Shown: one piece after another, positions 45,151 to 54,999 of the stretch
How positions within the stretch are numbered: the first letter of the stretch is position 1
How the letters are laid out: each line of letters starts with the position of its first letter
Assembly: GCA_015680905.1 (NCBI GenBank)
Contig: CM027377.1
Location: forward strand, 16,392,501-16,456,500
DNA: 64,000 nt
DNA from: Coptis chinensis
Lineage: Eukaryota > Streptophyta > Magnoliopsida > Ranunculales > Ranunculaceae
Direction of reading: 5' to 3'
Notes under the pieces: generated by a model
The model's input: only the letters and a program-made list of their open reading frames with translations
The model's database searches: none
Told to the model about the DNA's origin: nothing
Made by a program: the position numbers and the translations under genes

Positions 45151-48092
45151 GAGCATTTTTAGCATTGATATCAATCTAGCATCAAACACCAAATTCTCAA
45201 TCTAGCAGTGATATCAATCTAGCATCAAGAATTTGGTGTTTTTTCAACTTCAGGAGAACTACATGTTGATGAAAACACCAAAAAAACACCAAACCAAACA
45301 CCAAATTGACCAATATTTGGTTCCAGGTTTGGTGCTGTATCAAATCACTCACGCGGTTTTGCCAAAACCGCGCGTTTTTCCAACACCGCGTGGGCTTGGC
45401 TGCTAAATGGGCTTTGGCGCGGTTTTGGCAAAACCGCGTGGGCTTGGGCTTCAATGGGCGCGGTTTTGCCAAAACCGCGTGCGTTTTTTCTGAAAATTAG
45501 AACTGTGGTGCATAGAACTTGAAAAATTATGAGTTGTGCATAGAAGTTAAGAAATTAACAATTGTGCAATTGAAGAAATTAAGAATTGTAATTCAAAATC
45601 GAAAAAATTAAAGAAATTAAAAACTTATGATTATGATTATGCAGTCCAAAATCTATATTGATATAATGATATAATGATTAAAAACCTATGATTATGATTA
45701 TGACTGCGTAAGAAGAGAGCAGTCCAAAATCTATGATTATGATATAATCATATAATATCCAAAATAATCCAAAACCTATCATATTACATCAAATTTATTT
45801 AGCTCTCTTCTTACGCCCCTTACCACTCGATCCCTCTCCTCTCTCTATTTGGACGTTCCGAAGCTGCTCCTCTAAGTTCCTAATCTGAGAATTATGATCT
45901 TCTCTGTCTACACGGAGGTTAACTACTTCAGCCTGAAGTTCCTCATATCCTTGATGTTGCTGCGTGTACACTTGCTGCATATCCTCATACGCTTTTCGAG
46001 TCTCGTTATACGCACGCTGGGATTGCTGATATGTCTGAGAATATGCCTCCTCTCTTTCTTGACTATAATGATACAGGATAGTCCTCATCCCATCAAACAT
46101 AAGAACCTGGTTCTCATATCTTTCTAGAACCTCAGCCTAAAAATCCAAGAAAATACAGTGTGAGTACATATTATATATATAATGAAGAAGATAAATAAAA
46201 CAATTAAACTCACCATGGTATATTGATCAATATCGCGGCTCTAACTTTCGAAACGAGCATAGAGGCACCTCGGGAATGGAAATATAAGTAGGCTCCCCAT
46301 CGAGTCCACACACGACAAACATCCGAGGATTACCGCGGATTACCACGGGAGCCGGATGATATGCATTCGAGAGGTTGTGGGTTGTAAACAGCCGTATGGC
46401 GGATGAGGAATCGTAGCTCACGCCTCATCCCTTCCAGCCCACAAACTTCGAAGTTGCTAGCCGACCAACGAAGGCAACAACGGACCCATAGAGACACGGT
46501 TCCACCATCTATAATACTGATCAGCAGTCTGCTCAACAACAAAAGAAGACGCATCTGGCCAAGGACCACCACTGGCATGAACTTCATGAACTTGAATTCT
46601 ACCCCACGACTTTGCATCACTAAATCTGGGCGAGTATCAGCAATCATGTCTATGTTAGGATAAAGACATCGAAAGTACTCATAAAACCAAATCTCTAAAA
46701 GTCCCGTGAATCCTGCAATCTGAGGACTTCTACTTCCGAATGTCTGTGAAGTTTTATCTAACGTCGATATCAATGTGGCATATACTGAGCTACCCAGGTC
46801 ATAATCTCTCATAGTATGCAAATCAGATACATAAGCATAATATCATAGTCGTACCGTAGAATGACCATTGGGAAACAAAACATGCCCAATAAAAAAACAT
46901 CAAAAAAGCCCTAACATACTGATCAGCACCCTCACTACCCGGTAGAACAGTCAAAGCTAACTCCGCTCATGTATCAGGATGCAAGAGGGGTTCCATATAT
47001 CTTGATCTTAATATGAGATAGCTTAATCTCGGAAGAATCATAAGCATCCGCACCCAAACGAGGAAAACTCATAAGCATACTATCCATATTCTCATAATTT
47101 GTATGAAAAGGTATAGGTTGGCCTATACCGATACTCAATCCAGAAATCATAGTGAAGTCTAGTGGTGTGAACCCTAACTCCGACAAGGAAAAATAAAATG
47201 TATGAGTTCTACTCCACCATCTTTCTACTAAAGCTATGACCACGCCCAATCCGGCGCTTCTCATAATCCGCGATCAATCAAAATACCCAAAGGTGTATAC
47301 AAAATACTATCTCTAATATGTACAAACTCATCCAAACTCCTAATAACCTTCCACCACTCTCTAACACCAAGTAAAGTCGATCTAACTTCGGTGAGTCAAC
47401 AACATCGATATTATAAAAAAAATAATGTGTATAAGATAAATAATTAATTGGTCCAACTCAACTAATTAATATTCAAAATATTTAATCAAAACTAATTAAT
47501 TACCTGAGTATTAGCCAATCGCGACTTTTCGACACGTGTTTTGTATCATGTGTAGAAGACACAACTTCCATATCAAGTGCTTCTCCAGTGCAAATTGCCA
47601 ATCGAAGTCGCTTCATCCGATACTCCAAATTACATAGGGATGTCTATCGATTCGGCACGCGACATCTTCGGGTTCTTCTCCCCCACTGTCTTCTCCCCCA
47701 CCGTATTCTACTTCCTCAGGTTTTTCTCCCTCATCGCCAATGTCGTTTGTGTACTGCCAATCATCACCGTCGAAAGGTTCAAAAGGATCCATATCAAATT
47801 TTAAGAGTTTAGATAGATTTTTGTTTTTTTTTAACTAAAGAAAGGGTTTTATAATTGTGAGAAAAGGTGAAAGTGACTGAACCGTGCGGCTTTAGAGCTG
47901 TTTATATAAAAGTAGCACGCGGTGTTCTGAACACCGCGCAGTTTTGCCAAAACCACATAGGCTTGGGCCTGTCAGTTGGGCTTTAGTAGTGCGGTTTTGG
48001 CAAAACCGCGTAGTTACTTAATGTTTTTTTGATGTTGCTCCTAAAGTTGCTTGGTGTTTTTTTGGTTTGGTGTTTTTTTGGTTGCTATGCTA
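45151..48092 (-). mobile_element. DNA transposon carrying a plant-mobile-domain gene
   Basis: The left end is TTA/GAGCATTTTTAGCATTG; the right end (GCTATGCTAGTA) is a worn counterpart, so its border is approximate. Both subterminal regions contain AACACCAAAAAAACACCAAA in inverted orientation and palindromes of the form GCGGTTTTGGCAAAACCGC: three on the left (about 45353, 45417, 45459) and two on the right (about 47938, 47990). It interrupts the LINE remnant, so it is younger than that LINE. No transposase was found. Confidence 0.65.
45795..47792 (-). pseudogene. Plant mobile domain (PMD, MAIN-like) gene inside the transposon
   Basis: On the minus strand an acidic first block starts with ATG at 47792 (MDPFEPFDGDDW). 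A PMD follows: VIALVERWWSRTHTFYFSL, GFTPLDFTMISGLSIGIG, LLGMFCFP, DYDLGSSVYATLISTLD and LLEIWFYEYFRCLYPN, matching the ALVERWR.ET.TFH, L.DV..LLGL, W...AL..LY..L and LLQ.W.YEH pattern. The C-terminal block (45795-46100) is a Gln/Glu-rich coiled coil with a basic end (KGRKKRAK). Stops lie near 46970 and several frames are used. A TATA-like TTTATATAAA is at 47901-47910, about 110 bp upstream of the ATG. PMD proteins of hosts (MAIN, MAIL1) act in meristem silencing; the transposon versions have no assigned role. Confidence 0.7.
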
Positions 48093-48226
48093 GTATCTAG
48101 TCCCCTTGTGCACTGGTTGCTTCTTGTAAGTTGTAAGTGAGCTTCTCTAACACTTGTACCACATTGTGCAACCAATTGAATAAAATTTATTTATCAAAAA
48201 ACAAAAAAAAAAAAATCCTACATCAT

Positions 48227-48590
48227 GATCATAATATAGGAAAAATTCATAAATGAAAACAATCACATCTACACACATCCATGAATCTACTTGCAAAAGA
48301 AAAGAGTATCAGAATAGTAATGCGAATTTATTTATAGATAATTCAAAAACACAACAACATATAAGTACGGTCCTTGATGCCACTCTCATCTGAGTCACAC
48401 AACATTTAAACCCTTCAGGAGTGACTTGACTTGTCAACCTAAGTTGACTCAAAATATTACTGTAGTGGTGGATAAATTAAACCACAAAAAGACCCAAAAA
48501 AAAGACATAATTAGCGAAATTGATTAGAAAATTAATTCTTAGTAGAAAGGAAGTAGATAAACAGAAAACCAAGAAAGGTAATGAGACTGT
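48227..48590. other. Short AT-rich spacer
   Basis: Contains the 3' UTR side of the GASA gene and the right flank of the LINE. Nothing else seen. Confidence 0.5.
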
Positions 48591-49897
48591 TCAAGGGCAT
48601 TTTGGTCCACCCCTCTTGGTCTTCCAGTTATTGTAGCAAGGACACACAGCTTTGTTTCCATAAGTGCCTGGGGGCACACACAGACACTTTGTGCAGCACT
48701 TCTGACAAAGGAACATGCATGTTTGATGGTGATGACCAACTTTCCTGCACCTTCTTGAGCATTGGTTGGGGCATTCTGGTAATTTCAAAAAACGCATACA
48801 TCATATCATATAAAGGTATTTGGGTAATTCCAAAACAACCTATATATCACTATATCAGTTAAAATCTCGTGAGATATTTTTATGGAAACAGTGACAGCAG
48901 TCAAACTGTCAAAGGCATGGAACGTGGGGAGTAGAGTTTCAAATTCCAATTTCAACTTTTTTGACCAGCCAGTGTGGGGGCCTTAAATGGTGCGCCTAAT
49001 CGCTGTGTCGCACCGTAATGAACGGAAGACCCAGATGATACTCATGATCACCTACTCCACGCAGTACTCTAGCTGTTCTACATTTTTACTTCATTGCTTG
49101 ACAAAGTACAACAATCTTGAACTGGCATGGATGATAGACAGGAGTTCTTAAGCTAATAAATTACTTGTGCACATACATTATTGGTTGCGTTTCCCCCTAA
49201 GTCATCCCTTACGGTCTTACCATTATCATAGAATAATTAGATAAAAGAAATAATGGGGCAAAAAAACTTACGATAGCTCCTTAGAGCTCCCTGACCATAT
49301 GATCGTCCCTTCAATAATCGGAAAAAAAATGTTAAATTAATTCCGAGGAAACATAAGAAAGAAAAAAGTAGACAACGAAGTGAAGTTATATATTTACTCC
49401 GTCTAAGTTGGCTTGAGTTTCGCTTGCCAATACCTGTAGACAACAATAAAATGAGAAAATACAAATTAAGTTAAGTGAGAACAAGCAACAGTTGCAAAGA
49501 GTCAAATTGCTACATGTACTAGTGTTTAAAAATTCGCATTGGCCATCTATAACATCTGATCCTAAAGATATGTCACATTCTCAGCAGAAATGTACCATTT
49601 TTTGTAAGTGATTCAGGATCCACATTACAAATCAGTGGATCCAGGATTTGAAGTGTGAATTATTGACAACCGAGATAAACCAGGCAAGCTTTTTAATGGC
49701 AATGTAGGTGGTTGGTAGGCATGATCGAGGGACAAATGAAACCAGCTAACATGTACTTACAATCCTAAACTTACATTTTTGAGTTAAGACCGCATGTTTG
49801 AACAAAGAGAGAAAAAATGACTCACCAAGGTTGATTGGAGCATTGAGACGGCAAACATTGCCACAAGCATGAAGGCAACAAACTTAGCCATGGCCAT
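48591..49897 (-). CDS. GASA/snakin gibberellin-regulated Cys-rich peptide
   Basis: Four exons on the minus strand: 49826-49897, 49398-49433 (36 bp), 49272-49308 (37 bp), 48591-48775; total 109 codons. Exon 1 is the signal peptide (MAMAKFVAFMLVAMFAVSML), exons 2-3 the short variable linker, and exon 4 the GASA domain with all 12 Cys: QCPNQCSRRC, QTCMFLCQKCCTKCLCVPPG, the VCPCY step and a PKCP end. Splice sites are GTGAGT, GTAAAT and GTAAGT with AG acceptors, in consistent phase. GASA peptides are secreted or wall-bound, respond to gibberellin and some are antimicrobial. A TATA-like CTATAAATAG lies at about 50019-50028, some 120 bp upstream. Exons 2 and 3 are tiny and easily missed by gene finders. 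Confidence 0.9.
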
Positions 49898-51754
49898 TGC
49901 TACTAAAACAAGCAAAGCAGAGCCCCTCAAGAACACTCGCAAGATTTAGAACTTGAAAGAGTGGGGAAAGAAGAATCGAGGGGACTGCTTTGATTACAGT
50001 ACCTGGGTGATGAGTGCTATAAATAGATGCGGTTGCAGTTAGTTGGGACGTGGTTGAAAAAATATCTTGTTGACCTGTTTTCAATCGAGTTACCCAAAAT
50101 ACCCATTCTTTTTTATATTTGAAACTTTATTTTTGGTACACGTTGAAAGTCCCTACTTCTTACATAATAAAAATTTGATTTAGCTTTATTTAGGAAAACA
50201 CTACTTGGGAGTTCGGATCTATTCACCTAAGTTGTTTTGTGATAATCATATAAGCTTTGAGACACGCACTAATGAGTAATGACTGTGTAGATAGGTTGGT
50301 AGTACCAGAGTTTAGCTTGGCTCGTCTCAATTCATGATATAATACACGAGTTGAGTCTGAGTCTGAACACACTCGTAGGTTCACTTGAGAAGTTGAGTGT
50401 GGATTAAATTTATTGAAAGTAGAATAGGCTCCACTCGAATACCGTCCTATAATGTTAGACTAGCAACTAGCACCCAGAATGAAATAACTCACTTGATAAA
50501 GTTGGCTCTTATTGCAATTAGTTGATCCTAACAGTGTTTTAAGAAGTTTGAGGGTACTAAAACTTGACACGCCCATGAGAAAATATAAGTTTTATTGGTT
50601 TATCTTTTTAAACCATGGTTTATTATCTTTATATTACAAAATAAGTCTTTTAAAACACAATAGGGGTTTTCAGGTAATTTAATGGAGCCAGTGTTTTTCA
50701 GTTTTAGTTTAACTACATAGAAGTGGGACCAGTAAACGGTGGAGGTGGGAAAGTAAGTTGAATAAACAAGAGAAAGAAAATGAAATCAAACCAAATGGAA
50801 AATCTGATGGAAAGGCAGTAGGATAAATAATAATAGCAGAGCATGTGGAGGGTCTGGATAAAGCACAAGAAAATCATGTGACTCAAAGCAGAGACTGGAG
50901 AAAACATGAATCCGCAACGCGCGCGGGGCTGTTCATTTCATCTAACCTTTCTTGCCTTTTTACTCTCCGTAAACGAATAAAATCTGTCGTTATCCTAATT
51001 TAAAAGGCCACACTCTGGCGACAAATCATCAATCACGTAGAAAAAAAGAGCAAGTGGGAGCAATTACGGATGTACGGTTTTATTCATGACACTGTCGCTG
51101 GAAGAGCAACTGTCCAAATGAGTGCTTGGAGTACAAGTGTTCCTTAACTCTCGAGCTCCCTTCATGTTAATCTAAAAAACTAAACAATCAATGCGTTATA
51201 AACAGGTAACAAACTAAACAATCAATGTGTTATAACTTATAAGCAGTCTAGACGTCTAGTTGCTGATAAAGTTTAATTTTCGATATTTCTCGAAGGTAAC
51301 AATGGTATTCAGTATTACTATAGTCCCTTTTAAAATCTACTTTTTTTTCCGTTTTCAAAATTTAAGTAAATGTGAAAGGACCATATACAAATGTGTTTAT
51401 TATTCAATATATGAGAAGCAAATTATTCTCGATCTACCATGTGAGGCAGGTAGATATGATGTAATTGACGTACACCGTCAAGACAAATTAAAAGACTTTC
51501 ACTGGAAGAGGCATGTGAACATCACATGCCATCAACAACTTGCTCTCCAGGAGAATTGAATGAATTTATATTGTATTCTTTCCTAATTCATTCTCTCACG
51601 TGAAAAAAAAAACATTGTTCTTTGTTTTATTGTTTAGATATTTTTTGTGTTTAGGGTTTAGGTGAGATTCATAATCTAGCTAAATGGGCTTATAAGCTCG
51701 TCTGACATGACTACTCTACCAAAATATTGCACAGATTTTCGGTATATTTCTTTA

Positions 51755-51756
<2 letters not shown>
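49898..51756. other. GASA upstream region and AT-rich intergenic DNA
   Basis: Apart from the probable GASA core promoter near 50020, no gene or RNA was recognised. Open frames near 50713-50907 and 51260-51559 lack any family signature. Confidence 0.5.
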
Positions 51757-51792
<36 letters not shown>

Positions 51793-52260
51793 CACTTTTA
51801 ATTAAAACGAAAATCTTTCTTCTATTATAATTGAAATTTCTCCCCTATAAAAAAAAGAAAAATCTAACATTTCTAGTTAAAACGAAAATCATTCTCATAT
51901 TAAAAAAGAAAATCACACTTTTAAATTAAAATGGGAATTCCTCTCCTATTGATTTTTTTAGGCACTTCTAATTAAAACAGGAATCATTCTCTTATTAAAA
52001 CGGAAATTCTTCATATATTAGCAAAAAGAAATTCTAGCACTTCTGATTAAAACATGAATCATTCTGTTATTAAAACATGAATCATTCTCTTATTAAAACG
52101 GTATCTTTTCCCCAATTAAAAAATGGGTTTTTAAAACTTAATTAAAATAATTTGTTGAGAAATTAAAACGAGTTAGGAACGAAAACATAAATATATATAG
52201 TTACGATTGTTATGCAAGTTTTTAAAAGAGCCGGTGCGTATGCACGGGTCTACTTTCTAG
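51757..52260 (+). mobile_element. Helitron-like non-autonomous element A
   Basis: Possible 5' end TCTATATATATA at 51757. Body made of AATTAAAACGGGAATCATTCTC-type degenerate short repeats. The 3' end AGCCGGTGCGTATGCACGGG then TCTACTTTCTAG, that is a GC-rich hairpin followed by CTAG and T. A long (TA)n run covers the 5' end and makes it uncertain. Confidence 0.5.
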
Positions 52261-52698
52261 TCTTAATATTAAAACTCCCACAGAGAGTATTTTTCGAGTT
52301 TTATTAAAATTTCACGTCATCTCCTATTAAAACAGAAATTTCTCTCAATTTGAAAAACGAAAATCCTTTTTTACAACGGGAATTCCTCTCCTATTATAAT
52401 GGGAATTCCTATCTTATTAAAACAAATTCTAGCACTTCTAATTAAAAACAGGAATCATTCTCCTATTAAAATGGGTATTTCTCCCCGAAAAATCTAACAT
52501 ATCTAATTAAAATAGGAATTATTCTCCTATTAAAATATGATCTCTCCCAATTGAAAAAATGGGTTTTTAAAACTTCATTTAAAACAATTTGTTAGAAAAT
52601 TAAAACGAGTTAGAGACTAAAACGGTAGTCCTAATTTTCTAAAAAAAATCTAGATATTTTTAAAAGAGTCGGTGTGTATGCACGGGCCTACAAGCTAA
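52261..52698 (+). mobile_element. Helitron-like non-autonomous element B, abutting A
   Basis: It starts TCTTAATATTAAAACTCCC immediately after the CTAG of element A and ends GTCGGTGTGTATGCACGGG, CCTACAAGCTAA then T. The last 150 bp match element A's end (ACGAGTTAG, TTTTTAAAAGAG, TGTATGCACGGG). 438 bp, no coding capacity. Confidence 0.55.
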
Positions 52699-52715
52699 TA
52701 TATATATATTAGTCA

Positions 52716-53360
52716 TTATCTAAAAAGTAGCTACGTAAGTTAACTTAAAATAAGTACGTAGGTAAAATTTCACCTAGAAAATAAATTCAACCCCAATGTT
52801 TTGTGAATATGATATACCTACTATAGAGATCATCTCCATAAAATTTCAGCTCATTTGTAAACCTCCAATATTAGCAAAAAATTATTGCAAAAACTTGATA
52901 TTTCTAGACCGTTAGATTTCTTTTTAAAGATAATAACAATTTTTATTTATGTTAGAAGTTTTCAAATGAGCTGAAATTTTGGGAAGATAATCATTATGGT
53001 GAGTGCTTCATAACCACACAAAAATTAGGTTTGAATTCATTTTGTAGGTAAAGTTTTACGTACATACTTATTTTAAATTAACTTAAGTAGCTACTTTTTA
53101 GAAAATTATTGTATATATAACTTCTAATATAGATAAAAATTATTATTATCTTTAAAAAGAAATCTAACGGTCTAGAAATGTTGAATTTTTATAATTGTTT
53201 TTTTGCCAATGTTAGAAGTTTCTAAATGAGCTGAAATTTTGTAGAGACGATCTTAATATTGAGTATATCATATCTACAAAAAAATAAGTTTAAATTCATT
53301 TTATAGGTGAAGATTTACTTACGTATTTATTTTAAAGTTAACTTAAGTAGTTACTTTTAA
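52716..53360. repeat. Large compound foldback element, about 645 bp
   Basis: The left arm 52716-52770 (AGTAGCTACGTAAGTTAACT, ACGTAGGTAAAATTTCACCT) is inverted at 53045-53105 and again at 53305-53360. The inner blocks CAGCTCATTT and CTAGACCGTTAGATTTC (about 52842 and 52905) are inverted at 53225 and 53160, giving nearly symmetrical arms around about 53037. So there is one outer palindrome, plus an additional copy of the arm in its centre. No protein. Confidence 0.75.
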
Positions 53361-53646
53361 GAGTATATATATAATTCTTAAGTATATATATAATTCTTTG
53401 TGTTGGTTATAATCTCAACTCTAAGAAAACATTTTAATTTGTGCGGCATTAGTAACAAAAAAAAAATAGTAAGAAATGAATAATATCAGTTAAGTTTATC
53501 AGTTTATGTCTTTATGATATCAATTTAACTAGTGAGGGGCTATAAGCCTGTAATTGAGGCACAATTGCACGGCATCAGCACGGAATGAAGGGAAAAAGGA
53601 GCAACTTTCGCTAATGTCTCATACTCTCGGTCTCATGTGACCATTT
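53361..53646. other. Short AT-rich spacer
   Basis: No gene seen; A-run near 53457. Confidence 0.45.
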
Positions 53647-54925
53647 TATGTAGCTTTACAACATCGCATGCCAAAAGTCTGTGGATAGAAGCAAGTGAGT
53701 ATATAGTTTGGTAGTTCAGGATCATGGTGGGGTTTTACTAACTCCGTCTAGACTCTTAGCTCCGTTGAAAGCGTTGGTCTGCTATAGATGAGAAACAGAT
53801 CGTGGATTGACAGATGTATTCTTTGTCTAAATTATTTCATATATACATATATTATCTAAATCTAAACGTTTTGTCATTGTCTGAACTCTGATCGTCGTTG
53901 CTATCTCCATGTTGTTTCGAATTCGAGAAGTGGTCGCATATTCGACCAGATTACAGGGGGACATAAGGTTTCAATGGGACTGGATGGAGTCGGGACTGTT
54001 GATTGATAGGCACAGCCGGCCATATTGATTTCTTACTGCGAAAAGTATGGAACAAAAGTTGTAAGCCACCTCTATGCTAAATTTTACTTTTATTTTTATT
54101 ATATTTTAAAAAATATATAAGACCTTATTCGACATACATAAATAACATATGCAATCCTATCTATCTTCACATTGAACTAAGAGCTAATTTTCTATGGATG
54201 TGATCTCTACAATATGTAGATCCTCTTTAAAAAAAATCCAACTCTTTTGAACATGTCTAATCCTATCAAAAGTTGAGTTCAAATATATATATTATGTACC
54301 TTTACAACATTGCATGCCAAAAGTCTGTGGATAGAAGCGAGTGAGTATATAGTTTGGTAGTTCAGGATCATGGTGGGGTTTTATTAACTCCGTCTAGACT
54401 CTTAGCTTCGCTGAAAGCGTTGGTCTGCTAGAGATGAGAAACAGATCGTGGATTGACAGATGTATTCTTTGTCTAAATTATTTCATATATACATATATTA
54501 TCTAAATCTGAACGTTTTGTCATTGTCTTAACTCTGATCGTCGTTGCTATCTCCATGTTGTTTCGAATTCGAGAAGTGGCCGCATATTCGACCAGGTTAC
54601 AGGGGGACATAAGGTTTCAATGGGACTGGATGGAGTCGGGACTCTTGATTGATGGGCACGGCCGGCCATATTGATTTCTTACTGCGAAAAGTATGGAACA
54701 AAAGTTGTAAGCCACCCCTATGCTAAATTTTACTTTTATTTTTATTATATTTTTAAAAATATATAAGACCTTATTCGACATACATAAATAACATATACAA
54801 TCCTATCTATTTTCACATTGAACTAAGAGCTGATTTTCTATGGATGTGATCTCCACAATATGTAGATCCTCTTTAAAAAAAATCCAACTCTTTTGAACAT
54901 GTCTAATCTTATCAAAAATTGAGTT

Positions 54926-54930
<5 letters not shown>
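53647..54930. repeat. Tandem duplication, 2 x about 646 bp
   Basis: TTTACAACAT(C/T)GCATGCCAAA starts at 53655 and 54301. The copies then agree almost base for base through AGTTCAGGATCATGGTGGGG, GAAACAGATCGTGGATTGAC and GGGACTGGATGGAGTCGGGA to TTGAGTTCAA. Only scattered single-base differences. No frame is conserved across it. Confidence 0.9.

Positions 54931-54995
<65 letters not shown>
54929..54995. repeat. (TA)n microsatellite
   Basis: About 33 TA units at the end of the second 646-bp copy. The same position in copy one has only a few. Confidence 0.95.
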
Positions 54996-54998
<3 letters not shown>

Positions 54999-54999
54999 T

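Larger units (their letters stand above)
43883..48226 (+). mobile_element. LINE remnant (ORF1 part plus 3' end) with target duplication and a nested transposon
   Basis: TCCTACATCAT occurs at 43883-43893 and at 48216-48226, directly after a 3' end with AATAAAATTTATTTATC and an A-run. The left part encodes LINE ORF1 sequence. The inner part 45151-48092 is a separate transposon. Subtracting it leaves about 1.4 kb of LINE, which lacks endonuclease and reverse transcriptase although ORF1 and tail are present. It is therefore truncated at the 5' side and also deleted inside. Confidence 0.75.

Noticed and set aside
51260..51559. Open frame of 99 codons near the Helitron-like elements
   Set aside because: No signal, domain or splice context recognised.
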